Shown: piece by piece, positions 45,595-54,439 of the stretch
How positions within the stretch are numbered: position 1 is the stretch's first letter
How the letters are laid out: every line of letters begins with the position of its first letter
Source of the DNA: Cytobacillus firmus
Lineage (GTDB): Bacteria > Bacillota > Bacilli > Bacillales > Cytobacillaceae
Direction of reading: 5' to 3'
DNA length: 64,000 bases
Assembly: GCF_023715565.1 (NCBI RefSeq)
Contig: NZ_JAMBOJ010000004.1
Span: 1 to 64,000, forward strand
Made by a program: the position numbers and the translations under genes
Notes under the pieces: generated by a model
The model's database searches: none
The model's input: the letters and a program-made list of their open reading frames with translations, nothing else
Told to the model about the DNA's origin: nothing

Positions 45595-46125
45595 GTGGCA
45601 GAAGAAAAAGAGCGCTTGGAACAGGATCAAAGGGAAAAACCAATGTCTTTTATGGCAATGGTGGTCATTACCGGACTGGTTGGGGGCATTCTTTGGAGCG
45701 GACTGGCCTATCTTGCTTATGTGTTTAATTTTACGGAAATTCGCCCTAATGTCATTCTAGAGCCCTGGACGATTGGAGCCTGGAAAGAGGGATGGCTTGG
45801 AACACTGATTTCAATTTTCCTGATAGGGGGAGTATCTATTATTGCTGCCCTGATCTATTATGCGGTGCTGCGAAAATTTCAAAGTATTTTCGTGGGGGCT
45901 GGCTATGGAGTTGCCCTTTTTTTACTGGTGTTTTTTGTTCTCAATCCAATCTTCCCTGGAATCAGCCCGTTTTGGGACCTTGAGAGAAATACAATTGTTA
46001 CATCACTTTGTTTCTATATTTTATTTGGCGTATTCGTAGGGTATTCCATTTCATATGAAGCTCAAGAACTCAGAGGAAAAACTGAAGATGAAAAAAAGGC
46101 CCGCACAGATCCGGATTTGACCTAA
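45595..46125 (+). CDS. yqhR: YqhR (FigP) spore inner-membrane protein
   Basis: A 176-residue protein with a charged N-terminus and four membrane helices (about 18-42, 65-90, 98-125 and 137-160). The length, topology and place before aroQ match YqhR. YqhR was renamed FigP because it is reported to act with SpoVAF in the spore membrane to amplify germination signals. The GTG at 45595 follows a perfect AGGAGGTGG by seven bases; the upstream open frame lacks a site. A SpoVAF homolog is at 15671-17158 in this window. Confidence 0.85.
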   Translation: MAEEKERLEQDQREKPMSFMAMVVITGLVGGILWSGLAYLAYVFNFTEIRPNVILEPWTIGAWKEGWLGTLISIFLIGGVSIIAALIYYAVLRKFQSIFVGAGYGVALFLLVFFVLNPIFPGISPFWDLERNTIVTSLCFYILFGVFVGYSISYEAQELRGKTEDEKKARTDPDLT

Positions 46126-46233
46126 TGGAGAATATACTCATCAAAGCAGAAATGATAAATATTCGAGCATTGAGAATGAAAATAATGTGAAAAGCGCTAT
46201 ACATCAGAACTGTATGAAATTTTGCTTTATGAT

Positions 46234-46261
46234 AGAATGTTCATTAGTGGGCATTCTTTTT
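46234..46261 (+). terminator. Weak terminator after yqhR
   Basis: AGAATG pairs with CATTCT across a 12-base loop, followed by T. The stem is short, and it lies 110 bases after the stop. Confidence 0.45.
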
Positions 46262-46330
46262 CAGTACTTTCATCAGGATGTTAAATAGAAGGAGAAGCCT
46301 GTAAGCAATTGTTAGGATAGGGGGTTGAAT

Positions 46331-46777
46331 ATGGGGAAAATACTCCTGTTAAATGGGCCGAATTTAAACCTGCTCGGCAAAAGGGAACCAGGTGTTTATG
46401 GAAAAGAAACACTGGGTCAGTTGGAGCAAAATATGAAGGCATTGAGCGCTTCATATAAGACCGAAGTAATCTGTTTTCAGTCAAATCATGAAGGTGAGCT
46501 CATTGACAGGCTTCACCTTGCCAATGAGGATGGCACACAAGGTATAATTTTCAATCCCGGAGCATTCACCCATTATAGTTACGCAATAAGGGATGCTGTT
46601 GCAGGAATTCAGGTTCCTGTGATCGAAGTACATATTTCAAATGTTCATGCCAGGGAAGAGTTCAGGCATATTTCTGTTATTGCCCCCGCTGCAATGGGCC
46701 AAATAGTCGGACTTGGTTTTAAAGGGTATGAACTGGCGTTTTATGCCTTAATGGATTTTGACAAGGGGAGAGAATAA
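46331..46777 (+). CDS. aroQ: Type II 3-dehydroquinate dehydratase
   Basis: This enzyme removes water from 3-dehydroquinate in the shikimate pathway and forms dodecamers. The N-terminal motif is LLLNGPNLNLLGKREPGVYG, with the catalytic Tyr in GVYG and the Arg in KRE. The second site is NPGAFTHYSYAIRDA and the His is in EVHISNVHAREEFR. ATG 46331 follows GGGGG. The 148 residues are normal. It stands one base before the peptidase start and is coupled to it. Confidence 0.94.
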   Translation: MGKILLLNGPNLNLLGKREPGVYGKETLGQLEQNMKALSASYKTEVICFQSNHEGELIDRLHLANEDGTQGIIFNPGAFTHYSYAIRDAVAGIQVPVIEVHISNVHAREEFRHISVIAPAAMGQIVGLGFKGYELAFYALMDFDKGRE

Positions 46778-46778
46778 A

Positions 46779-47840
46779 ATGGAGAAAATACAAAAATTGC
46801 GTGAGAAGTTTAATCAGTCCGGGATAGATGGAATGCTGATTACCAGCACCTATAATCGCCGTTATATGACAGGGTTTACCGGTTCATCTGGCGTAGTGCT
46901 CATCAGTGCGGATAAAGCACTCTTTATAACCGATTTCCGCTACACGGAACAGGCTGCTAAACAATGCAGTGGATATGAAGTTGTGAAGCATACTGGTGCA
47001 ATTCCGGAAGAAGTCGCCAAACAGGCAGAACATCTCGGGATCAAAAGGCTTGGTTTTGAGGAGAATCATGTTACTTTTGCCTCCTATAAAGCCTATGATG
47101 AAGCTGTTAACGCCGAACTGGTCCCTGTTTCTGACACTATTGAAAAGTTACGCTTGATAAAGGGCGATTCAGAGATTAAGATAATAAAGGTGGCCGCAGA
47201 CATTGCAGATGCTGCGTTTAAACATATTCTTGATATCATTCGGCCAGGTATTACTGAGCTGGAAGTTTCGAATGAATTAGAATTCTTTATGAGAAAAGCG
47301 GGTGCAGATTCATCATCGTTTGACATTATCGTAGCATCCGGGTACCGTTCTGCTCTTCCGCATGGAGTCGCAAGTGATAAAATAATTGAAAAAGGCGATT
47401 TTGTCACTCTTGACTTCGGTGCTTATTATAAAGGGTATGTTTCCGATATTACCCGCACAGTTGCTGTTGGGGAACCTGGAGATAAGCTGAAAGAAATCTA
47501 TACAATTGTGCAGGAAGCTCAGGAGCGGGGAATGGAAGGCATCAAACCTGGCATGAGCGGCAAAGAAGCAGATGCCTTAACTCGTGATTATATTGCCGGT
47601 AAAGGCTATGGCGAATATTTTGGCCATTCTACCGGACACGGCATTGGCCTGGAAGTCCATGAAGGGCCTGCATTGTCCTTTAAGTCTGATGTTATCCTTG
47701 AACCTGGAATGATTGTAACGGTGGAGCCGGGCATTTACATACCGGGACTTGGCGGTGTCCGTATTGAGGATGATACAGTCATTACAAACGATCATAATGA
47801 AACACTTACTCATTCTACTAAAGAATTAATTATTCTTTAA
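46779..47840 (+). CDS. yqhT: M24 family Xaa-Pro peptidase (YqhT)
   Basis: A cytoplasmic metallopeptidase that removes N-terminal residues before proline. The creatinase-type N-terminal domain (about 1-125) precedes the pita-bread catalytic domain. Five metal ligands are visible: Asp in DFGAYYKGYVSDITRT (two), His in GHSTGHGIG, Glu in TVEPGIY, and Glu in VRIEDD. The ATG at 46779 follows AAGGGGAG. The gene sits between aroQ and efp, as in B. subtilis. Polyproline-rich proteins link it loosely with EF-P, but this is context only. Confidence 0.93.
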   Translation: MEKIQKLREKFNQSGIDGMLITSTYNRRYMTGFTGSSGVVLISADKALFITDFRYTEQAAKQCSGYEVVKHTGAIPEEVAKQAEHLGIKRLGFEENHVTFASYKAYDEAVNAELVPVSDTIEKLRLIKGDSEIKIIKVAADIADAAFKHILDIIRPGITELEVSNELEFFMRKAGADSSSFDIIVASGYRSALPHGVASDKIIEKGDFVTLDFGAYYKGYVSDITRTVAVGEPGDKLKEIYTIVQEAQERGMEGIKPGMSGKEADALTRDYIAGKGYGEYFGHSTGHGIGLEVHEGPALSFKSDVILEPGMIVTVEPGIYIPGLGGVRIEDDTVITNDHNETLTHSTKELIIL

Positions 47841-47865
47841 ATGTACACAATAGGAGGACACACTC

Positions 47866-48423
47866 ATGATTTCAGTAAACGATTTTCGTACGGGTTTGAC
47901 GATTGAAGTTGATAACGGTATTTGGCGCGTGTTGGATTTCCAGCACGTTAAACCGGGAAAAGGAGCGGCTTTTGTACGTTCCAAATTGCGCAACCTTCGC
48001 ACAGGCGCTATTCAGGAAAAAACCTTCCGTGCAGGTGAAAAAGTAGGGAAGGCACAAATCGATAACCGTAAAATGCAGTACCTATATGCAAATGGAGATC
48101 AGCATGTTTTCATGGACAATGAGTCTTATGAGCAAATCGAGCTGCCTGCATCATCAATTGAGTATGAATTAAAGTTTTTAAAAGAAAACATGGAAGTTGC
48201 TATTATGCTTTATCAGGGAGAGTCTCTTGGAATCGAGCTTCCTAACTCTGTTGAGCTTACAGTAACGGAAACAGAACCAGGTATTAAAGGGGATACTGCA
48301 TCCGGCGGAACAAAACCCGCAACAGTTGAAACCGGCCTGATAGTGCAAGTTCCTTTCTTTGTTAACGAAGGGGATAAACTTATCATCAATACAACCGATG
48401 GTTCATACGTATCGCGTGCATAG
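47866..48423 (+). CDS. efp: Translation elongation factor P
   Basis: EF-P relieves ribosome stalling at polyproline stretches. The 185 residues form three beta-barrel domains. The tip loop [10 protein letters not shown] places Lys at position 32, the residue that is 5-aminopentanolylated in B. subtilis. The C-terminal signature [14 protein letters not shown] is intact. The ribosome site TAGGAGG is strong. A terminator follows. Confidence 0.97.
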   Translation: MISVNDFRTGLTIEVDNGIWRVLDFQHVKPGKGAAFVRSKLRNLRTGAIQEKTFRAGEKVGKAQIDNRKMQYLYANGDQHVFMDNESYEQIELPASSIEYELKFLKENMEVAIMLYQGESLGIELPNSVELTVTETEPGIKGDTASGGTKPATVETGLIVQVPFFVNEGDKLIINTTDGSYVSRA

Positions 48424-48429
48424 TTTTAA

Positions 48430-48458
48430 AAAAATCCCGAGAAATCGGGATTTTTTTT
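48430..48458. terminator. Bidirectional terminator after efp
   Basis: AAAAATCCCGA pairs with TCGGGATTTTT, with long A and T runs. It also ends the small reverse-strand gene at 48457. Confidence 0.9.
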
Positions 48459-48624
48459 ATCCTTTATACTTTCTGCCTTCAGCGCCGGGGGATATGTCAG
48501 TGTCATTGCGATTATTATAATCAGGATTAGATGTGGGAGCAGTGCTGTTATCGCGGGTTCCGTCCAGATAGGACCTGTCTCCTTTTTTCTGATTTTTTAA
48601 AAATTCTTCTAAATTTTCATTCAT
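48457..48624 (-). CDS. Small 55-residue hydrophilic protein
   Basis: A short gene on the reverse strand. ATG 48624 lies six bases after AAAGAGGT, and a terminator follows the stop. The product begins MNENLEEFLKNQKKGDRSYL, is rich in Asn, Asp and Gly, and ends GAEGRKYKG. It has no hydrophobic segment and probably is unstructured, except for an N-terminal amphipathic helix. I do not recognise the family. The ribosome site, stop-terminator fit and balanced codons support a real gene. Confidence 0.6.
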   Translation of the reverse strand: MNENLEEFLKNQKKGDRSYLDGTRDNSTAPTSNPDYNNRNDTDISPGAEGRKYKG

Positions 48625-48707
48625 CAAATTACCTCTTTTCTATAAAATTGCTCAATATCACCTTAATAGTATTTGCTTCTTTACTTCGATTATAAGCTGA
48701 AGATTTC

Positions 48708-49394
48708 CTAGCTGTAGTATATGAACTCTGCCGTGATGTGGCTTTCGATTTCTATTGTTCCCGGCTGGATAGGTGTGCTGACGGCACTTTTAACAAAAGT
48801 GGAGGACTCAAAAGAAACAGGCTGCACCAGACCTAAAGTTCCTTCAGAAACGGATACTGGGGTACTGATTAGTTGGACTCTTAGTGATGACGCGATGGTT
48901 TCTGCCTTTCTTATAGCATCCAATACAGCCAAGCCTAGTGCCTTCTGATACAATTCCTGACTGTTTTCTGTTTCAAACGTAATTCCTCTAACAGTATTTG
49001 CGCCGCTGTCTACTGCTGTATCCACTACAAGTCCTGTATTTTCAATTTCATTGACTGTTATGTCCAATATATGCTCAACCTTGTAACCGCGGAAAATTTG
49101 CTTGCCATCCACAAAATCATACTGTGGAAAAATGGAGAAGTCAGATGTTTGAATCTGTTTATCTGTTATTCCAATGGCATTAAGAGCCTTTTTGACATTT
49201 GAAATGGCAGCAGCATTCTGCTCCTGTGCTTTCTGAAGTTCCTGGTCTTCTGTTATCACTCCCAGCTTTATATTAGCCTGATCTGGCTGTACAGCTAACT
49301 TTCCTTCACCTGAAACCCTTAAAGTATTTGGCTTGGATCTGACGAGGTTTCCACTCTGTATGGTATTGCGGACAAATGGCTGGTAATAATACAT
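48708..49394 (-). CDS. SIMPL-domain (DUF541) protein
   Basis: The 228 residues carry a SIMPL domain from about 25 to the end. It opens with LRVSGEGKLAVQPDQANIKLGV and contains a long amphipathic helix and the SDFSIFPQYDF strand. The family includes mouse SIMPL and oxidative-stress proteins such as E. coli YggE; its activity is unclear. Unlike many bacterial members, no signal peptide is visible, so it is likely cytoplasmic. I chose the ATG at 49394, nine bases from GCGGGGA; an ATG at 49403 touches that site. Confidence 0.85.
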   Translation of the reverse strand: MYYYQPFVRNTIQSGNLVRSKPNTLRVSGEGKLAVQPDQANIKLGVITEDQELQKAQEQNAAAISNVKKALNAIGITDKQIQTSDFSIFPQYDFVDGKQIFRGYKVEHILDITVNEIENTGLVVDTAVDSGANTVRGITFETENSQELYQKALGLAVLDAIRKAETIASSLRVQLISTPVSVSEGTLGLVQPVSFESSTFVKSAVSTPIQPGTIEIESHITAEFIYYS

Positions 49395-49468
49395 AACTAT
49401 CATTCCCCGCTTTCATTAATGTATCTTTCTAGAATTACGCGGGAGAAAGAGAGAAAATGCGTATAACA

Positions 49469-50851
49469 TTAATGCCAGCTGTAATCCATCAGTTCGGCAA
49501 TTATTTTCGGGATATCCGTATTCTCCAGCACTCCCTTAAAAGTTTCGCTCCCATTACCATAAGCAAATAAAGGAATCATATTGCCTGTGTGACCGCCGGT
49601 TGAGCTTAGAGATCTTACAGTATCCGTTAAAATACCGCCATGATATTTCTCAGCAATCAGGCTCCCTATTTCCCATGCTGCTACGTATTGAGAATAAACC
49701 TGGCTGTCTGTGTTCTGCAGCTTCCGATTAAATGAATCTATTTCCTGCTCCGTTAAATCAATATTTGCATACTTTTTTAAAACACTCTTTACACTTTCTG
49801 AACGATAAATGCCTCTATTCCTATCTTTTTCCAATTGGCTGGCCATATACTGCGGAGATGCCTTGATTTCCTTTAAACGCTGTATATCCAGCGGTTCAGA
49901 TGCAGATATCCCCATGGTTTCATGATCAGCAACAATCAGCACCAGTGTTTCTTTGTCCTTTTTTGCCCATTCAACTGCATATTTGACAGCTTCATCAAAC
50001 TCTATCGTTTCTTTCCAGATGCCTGTAAAATCACCAGCATGTGAAGCATGGTCAATTCTTGCGCCCTCCGCCATGAGGAAAAATCCCTGTTCTCCTTTTT
50101 CAAGTACATCGATCGCTTTTGCAGTCATTTCTTTTAAGCTGGGTTCATTGCTGTTCAGTAAAGGCCGATCCAGTTTAAAACTCATATATCCGTCATTGAA
50201 CAAACCGAGCAGTTTTGAGCCTTTGGCACTCAGCAATGCTTCCCGATTCTCTGCATAGGCATATCCTTTTTGCTTTGCCTCTTTTATTAAATCCCTCCCG
50301 CTTTGCTTTTCCGGTGTGAAGTATGCTCTGCCGCCTCCCAGTAGCACATCAACCCTGGATTTCAGCTGCTGGCGTGCAATTTCCTCCTGTCCGGACCATC
50401 TGTTTGAAACGCTTGATGTAAAGGCTGCGGGTGTTGCATCTGTAATTGTATTGGTGGATATAACCCCTGTCTTTTTACCGTTTTTCTTAAATAGATCCAG
50501 GATACTGTCTGTTTCCTTCCCATCAGGCGTAACTCCAATCATTCCATTATTCGTTTTTTTTCCAGTTGCAAGTGCCGTACCACCGGCAGCAGAGTCTGTC
50601 ACAAAATTATTGGCAGATTCGGTATGCACCAATGCGATGTGAGGCAGTGATTCCAGGAACAGCCGACCGTCCTTCCCATATTCCAGTTTTCTTGCAATCT
50701 CAATCTGGCCAATTCCCATTCCATCGCCAATCATCAGAATGACATTTTTCGGTCCGTTTGTATCTCTCTGATGAGCTATTCCTTCTTCAGGTAAGAAACC
50801 AAGAAAAATCAGGTAAAAAATAACCATGATGTAAATGCATTTTGCTTTCAT
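49469..50851 (-). CDS. Secreted alkaline phosphatase
   Basis: A PhoA-family phosphomonoesterase, 460 residues including a signal peptide of about 26. The metal site begins with MIGDGMG (Asp near 43). The nucleophile Ser is S87 in VTDSAAGGTALATG. Later ligands are in AEGARIDHASHAGD, VADHETMG and TGGHTGNM. It resembles B. subtilis PhoA/PhoB and should release phosphate outside the cell for the Pst system. The upstream 150 bases hold only a degenerate Pho-like series (TTCACA, TTAGTA), so PhoP control is uncertain. This gene is not found here in B. subtilis. Confidence 0.92.
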   Translation of the reverse strand: MKAKCIYIMVIFYLIFLGFLPEEGIAHQRDTNGPKNVILMIGDGMGIGQIEIARKLEYGKDGRLFLESLPHIALVHTESANNFVTDSAAGGTALATGKKTNNGMIGVTPDGKETDSILDLFKKNGKKTGVISTNTITDATPAAFTSSVSNRWSGQEEIARQQLKSRVDVLLGGGRAYFTPEKQSGRDLIKEAKQKGYAYAENREALLSAKGSKLLGLFNDGYMSFKLDRPLLNSNEPSLKEMTAKAIDVLEKGEQGFFLMAEGARIDHASHAGDFTGIWKETIEFDEAVKYAVEWAKKDKETLVLIVADHETMGISASEPLDIQRLKEIKASPQYMASQLEKDRNRGIYRSESVKSVLKKYANIDLTEQEIDSFNRKLQNTDSQVYSQYVAAWEIGSLIAEKYHGGILTDTVRSLSSTGGHTGNMIPLFAYGNGSETFKGVLENTDIPKIIAELMDYSWH

Positions 50852-50961
50852 AAATGAACCAGCCTTTCTCTAATGTTCCTTTTGAATTATTTTTTGAAGA
50901 AAGATATCTTTTTACTCAGGCAAAAGCTTGTACTAATTAAATGTGAAGCTTTCAAATCTAA

Positions 50962-50990
50962 GTCATATTGTTTTGCAGCAGGCATACATT
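50962..50990 (+). promoter_or_regulatory. Sigma-E promoter of the spoIIIA operon
   Basis: GTCATATT (50962-50969) and CATACATT (50983-50990) are separated by 13 bases, nearly ideal for mother-cell sigma-E. The start of spoIIIAA is about 50 bases downstream. spoIIIA is a known sigma-E operon. Confidence 0.82.
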
Positions 50991-51042
50991 TTAAATAATG
51001 AGAAGCTAGTCCGAAATCAGATTGAGAAATGGAGGAGCAGAC

Positions 51043-51966
51043 TTGGAAACGATTATAGCCTTTTTGCCGAAAAAAATTGCTGAACAATTACAGAGAATCC
51101 CTCCGAAAATCTTAAAGGATCTGGAGGAAATCAGGGTCCGTATTTCGAGGCCAATTGAGCTGACAGCAAGGGGAGTGCCGCACTTTCTCCCTTATATAGT
51201 TGATTCAGAGGATGCCGTGCATTTACTGAATAAAATAAGCCATTTTTCGATTTACACACTCGAGGAAGAGCTGAAAAGAGGTTATATCACGATTGAGGGC
51301 GGCCATCGGGTTGGGCTTGCAGGAAAGGTTATTCTTGAGCAGGGCAAGGTTAAGGCAATCAGGGATATAGCCTCTTTTAACATTAGAATTGCCAGAGAGA
51401 AAGTTGGAATTGCCGAAACGCTTATTCCCAGGATTTACAGGGGTGGGTGGCTGCATACGATGATTATTGGGCCGCCTCAGACTGGTAAAACCACTTTACT
51501 GCGCGATATAGCAAGAATCATTTCTTCTGGTGATCCAGCCAGTGACCTTCCTGCGAGTAAGGTTGGGATTGTGGATGAACGCTCCGAAATAGCAGGATGT
51601 GTGAATGGGATCCCCCAAATGACTTTTGGAAACAGGATTGATGTCCTTGATGCCTGTCCCAAAGCTGAGGGCATGATGATGATGATTCGTTCCATGAGCC
51701 CCGAGGTTCTCGTTGTCGATGAAATTGGCAGGCATGAAGATGCAGACGCCATAATGGAGGCAGTAAATGCCGGAATAAAGCTGATTATGACTACACATGG
51801 AAATTCCCTGGAGGAAATCAAGAGGCGCCCAACTTTACAGGCCATACTTGAAATGGATGTCTTTCAGCGGTTTATTGAATTGAGCAGAAAAGATGGGCCA
51901 GGCAGCATTGACTGCATACGAAACACAGATGGTGCAGGATACCAGCATCAAGCGAGCGTGATGTAA
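51043..51966 (+). CDS. spoIIIAA: Stage III sporulation ATPase SpoIIIAA
   Basis: This is the mother-cell ATPase of the SpoIIIA-SpoIIQ channel joining mother cell and forespore, related to type II/IV secretion ATPases. Walker A is GPPQTGKTT near residue 145 and Walker B is VLVVDEIGRHEDA near 228. The TTG at 51043 follows GGAGGAG by five bases and gives 307 residues, the B. subtilis length. It starts the eight-gene operon. Confidence 0.95.
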   Translation: METIIAFLPKKIAEQLQRIPPKILKDLEEIRVRISRPIELTARGVPHFLPYIVDSEDAVHLLNKISHFSIYTLEEELKRGYITIEGGHRVGLAGKVILEQGKVKAIRDIASFNIRIAREKVGIAETLIPRIYRGGWLHTMIIGPPQTGKTTLLRDIARIISSGDPASDLPASKVGIVDERSEIAGCVNGIPQMTFGNRIDVLDACPKAEGMMMMIRSMSPEVLVVDEIGRHEDADAIMEAVNAGIKLIMTTHGNSLEEIKRRPTLQAILEMDVFQRFIELSRKDGPGSIDCIRNTDGAGYQHQASVM

Positions 51967-52482
51967 ATGATGAAGCTTATTGGAGCAGTTTTGATCATCG
52001 TTGCAACAACATGGGCAGGGTTTGAAGCTTCAAGGCATCTGACTGAACGGCCGCGCCAGCTTCGTCAGCTTAAATCGGCACTGCAGTCCTTAGAGGCTGA
52101 AATTATGTATGGTCATACACCTCTTCATGAAGCGGCCAGACGTCTCTCTGACCAGCTTTCCAAGCCTTTATCCTGGTTCTTTGAATCCTTTGCAAAAAAA
52201 CTGACCGATTCCGAGACGACAGTAAAGGATGCCTGGGAAGAAAGCTTGAAGGAAATATGGAAAATGACCGCACTTAAACAAGGGGAATTCGAAATCATGA
52301 AGCAATTTGGTGAAACACTTGGAAGACATGACCGTCTTTCTCAGCAAAAGCAGATCATGCTGACCCTCACCCACCTGGAACGTGAAGAAGCTGATGCGCA
52401 TGACAGACAAGTGAAATACGAGAGAATGGTCAAAAGTCTTGGATTTTTATCCGGATTGCTCTTAATCATTTTACTATTGTAG
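51967..52482 (+). CDS. spoIIIAB: Stage III sporulation protein SpoIIIAB
   Basis: A 171-residue protein with an N-terminal membrane helix, an all-helical GspF-like domain, and a C-terminal helix (LGFLSGLLLIILLL). It resembles the platform proteins of type II secretion systems. The ATG begins directly after the spoIIIAA stop; a second ATG lies three bases on. The sequence RPRQLRQLKSALQSLEAEI is typical of the family. Confidence 0.93.
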   Translation: MMKLIGAVLIIVATTWAGFEASRHLTERPRQLRQLKSALQSLEAEIMYGHTPLHEAARRLSDQLSKPLSWFFESFAKKLTDSETTVKDAWEESLKEIWKMTALKQGEFEIMKQFGETLGRHDRLSQQKQIMLTLTHLEREEADAHDRQVKYERMVKSLGFLSGLLLIILLL

Positions 52483-52534
52483 GAAACGCCGGCTTGATTT
52501 GCCGGACGCTGATCAGAGCTTAGGGGGAGAAAAG

Positions 52535-52741
52535 ATGGGCCTAGAGGTAGATATCATATTTAAGATTGCGGGTGTGGGAATTGTTGTAGCCTTTTTGCAT
52601 ACTATTCTGGATCAGGTGGGCAAAAAAGAATACGCCCAATGGGTAACGCTATTCGGATTTATTTATATTTTATTTATGGTTGCTTCCATTGTAGATAACC
52701 TTTTTCAAAAAATTAAATCAGTCTTCTTGTTTCAGGGATAA
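52535..52741 (+). CDS. spoIIIAC: Stage III sporulation protein SpoIIIAC
   Basis: A 68-residue membrane protein with two helices and the conserved GLEVDIIFKIAGVGIVVAFL start. ATG 52535 follows AGGGGGAG. It is a small membrane component of the SpoIIIA channel. Its stop is followed at once by the ribosome site of spoIIIAD. Confidence 0.95.
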   Translation: MGLEVDIIFKIAGVGIVVAFLHTILDQVGKKEYAQWVTLFGFIYILFMVASIVDNLFQKIKSVFLFQG

Positions 52742-52756
52742 AAGGGGGGCTCAGCC

Positions 52757-53146
52757 ATTGAAATTCTCCAGATAGTCGGATTTTCGCTTGTAGCCACATT
52801 CCTGGCGCTGATTGTTAAGGAGCAAAAGCCGAATTTTGCCTTTTTGCTGATTGTATTTGTCGGCTGTGCCATCTTTCTCTTTCTGGTCGACCAAATATAT
52901 GCCATTATCCATATGATTGAAAAGATAGCTATCAATGCAAAGGTGAATATCGTCTATGTAGAAACCATTTTAAAGATAATCGGAATAGCCTATATTGCTG
53001 AATTTGCTGCACAAATTACAAAAGATGCAGGTCAGGGAGCCATTGCAGCAAAAATAGAAATGGGCGGGAAAATACTTATTCTTGCCATGGCCATTCCAAT
53101 CCTCACTGTATTAATTGAAACCATTATTCGCATGATTCCTAGCTAG
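52757..53146 (+). CDS. spoIIIAD: Stage III sporulation protein SpoIIIAD with an apparent ATT start
   Basis: A 129-residue polytopic protein of the SpoIIIA channel. The conserved N-terminus EILQIVGFSLVATFLALIVK lies upstream of the first in-frame TTG (52844), so translation must begin earlier. From the spoIIIAC stop (52739-52741) the frame reads AAG GGG GGC TCA GCC ATT GAA, with no ATG, GTG or TTG. The ATT at 52757 is seven bases from AAAGGGGGG, ideal spacing. I therefore call an ATT start. Four membrane helices follow, and KDAGQGAIAAKIEMGGKILI is strongly conserved in the family. Confidence 0.88.
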   Translation: MEILQIVGFSLVATFLALIVKEQKPNFAFLLIVFVGCAIFLFLVDQIYAIIHMIEKIAINAKVNIVYVETILKIIGIAYIAEFAAQITKDAGQGAIAAKIEMGGKILILAMAIPILTVLIETIIRMIPS

Positions 53147-53227
53147 CCGGCTGCCTGCTAAAACCATAGGCAGCAGGACTGGACAAGCTCATATTGCTGG
53201 AGAGGGTCCTTTAAAAGAGGTGAAAAA

Positions 53228-54427
53228 ATGAAGCAAAGGATACAGAAAATTTTAGGGTTTAGTTTACTTCTATTCTTTTTCCTGGCACCAATTGTACAAG
53301 CCTCACCTAAGACCGGCGAAGCAGAAGAAACGATTTCTGCGCAGGATCTAATTGAATCCCAGGTGGATAAGCTAGATCTTAATGATTTAAAGGGATTTTG
53401 GGAAGAAATCACAACAGAGTATGGAGGTTTTTTGCCCGAGAGCCAAAAGGGAAGTCTCTATGAATTCATAAAGGGAGATAAGGAATTTTCATTAAAAGAG
53501 TGGGCTGGCGGGGCGATGAAGTTTGTATTCCATGAGTTTATAGTGAACGGGAAATTGCTGGGGACTCTGATATTGCTGACAGTATTCAGCATGTTCCTGC
53601 AGTCACTGCAGAATTCATTTGAAAAAAGCACTGTCAGTAAAGCAGCCTATTCAATCGTCTTCATGGTGTTAATTATAATTGCGCTAAATAGCTTCCATGT
53701 AGCGATCACATACACGGAAGAAACCATTTCAACCATGGTGTCATTCATAATGGCTCTCATACCGCTGCTGCTTGCGCTGATTGCTTCTTCCGGGGGGGTG
53801 GTATCTGCAGCGTTTTTTCACCCGGTTATCCTATTTTTGATGAATGTCAGCGGGTTATTTATCCAGTATGTCATTCTTCCGCTTCTTTTTTTATCAGCCC
53901 TGTTAAGCATTGTCAGCACATTGTCAGAACACTATAAGGTAACTCAGCTTGCCAATCTGCTCCGGAACTGGAGTATTGGACTTCTTGGAATGTTCCTGAC
54001 GGTCTTTCTGGGAGTTATTTCGGTTCAGGGGGCATCTGCCGCGGTAACCGATGGAATTACCATTCGTACAGCAAAATTTATTACAGGTAATTTTATTCCG
54101 GTTATTGGGAGGATGTTTACAGATGCCACAGATACCGTAATCAGTGCATCGGTGCTTTTGAAGAATACTGTCGGGATAGCAGGAGTAGCCATTCTCCTTA
54201 TCATTGCAGCTTTTCCTGCAATCAAAATTTTAATGATTGCGTTTATATATAAATTTGCGGCAGCGATTTTGCAGCCGCTGGGAGGAGGGCCGATCATATC
54301 CTGCCTGGATATAATCAGCAAGAGCATCATCTATGTTTTTGCAGCTCTGGCCATTGTCTCCCTGATGTTTTTTCTTAGCATTACTGTTATTATAGCGGCT
54401 GGCAATTTGACCATGATGGTCAGGTAG
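53228..54427 (+). CDS. spoIIIAE: Stage III sporulation protein SpoIIIAE
   Basis: A 399-residue membrane protein with a signal-like N-terminal helix (about 8-25). A soluble segment (about 27-95) follows, then about seven to eight membrane helices from 105 on. It is the large polytopic part of the SpoIIIA channel. AAGAGG lies six bases before the ATG. An 81-base gap separates it from spoIIIAD; the next gene starts 12 bases after its stop. Confidence 0.94.
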   Translation: MKQRIQKILGFSLLLFFFLAPIVQASPKTGEAEETISAQDLIESQVDKLDLNDLKGFWEEITTEYGGFLPESQKGSLYEFIKGDKEFSLKEWAGGAMKFVFHEFIVNGKLLGTLILLTVFSMFLQSLQNSFEKSTVSKAAYSIVFMVLIIIALNSFHVAITYTEETISTMVSFIMALIPLLLALIASSGGVVSAAFFHPVILFLMNVSGLFIQYVILPLLFLSALLSIVSTLSEHYKVTQLANLLRNWSIGLLGMFLTVFLGVISVQGASAAVTDGITIRTAKFITGNFIPVIGRMFTDATDTVISASVLLKNTVGIAGVAILLIIAAFPAIKILMIAFIYKFAAAILQPLGGGPIISCLDIISKSIIYVFAALAIVSLMFFLSITVIIAAGNLTMMVR

Positions 54428-54439
54428 GGAGGGAATGAA

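Noticed and set aside
50870-50990. Pho box before the alkaline phosphatase
   Set aside because: TTCACA and TTAGTA at an 11-base step are too degenerate to list as a site.
52757-52850. Frameshift or sequencing error at the start of spoIIIAD
   Set aside because: The frame is intact from the spoIIIAC stop through the conserved N-terminus, and the ribosome site is ideally placed for ATT, so an unusual start explains it without an error.
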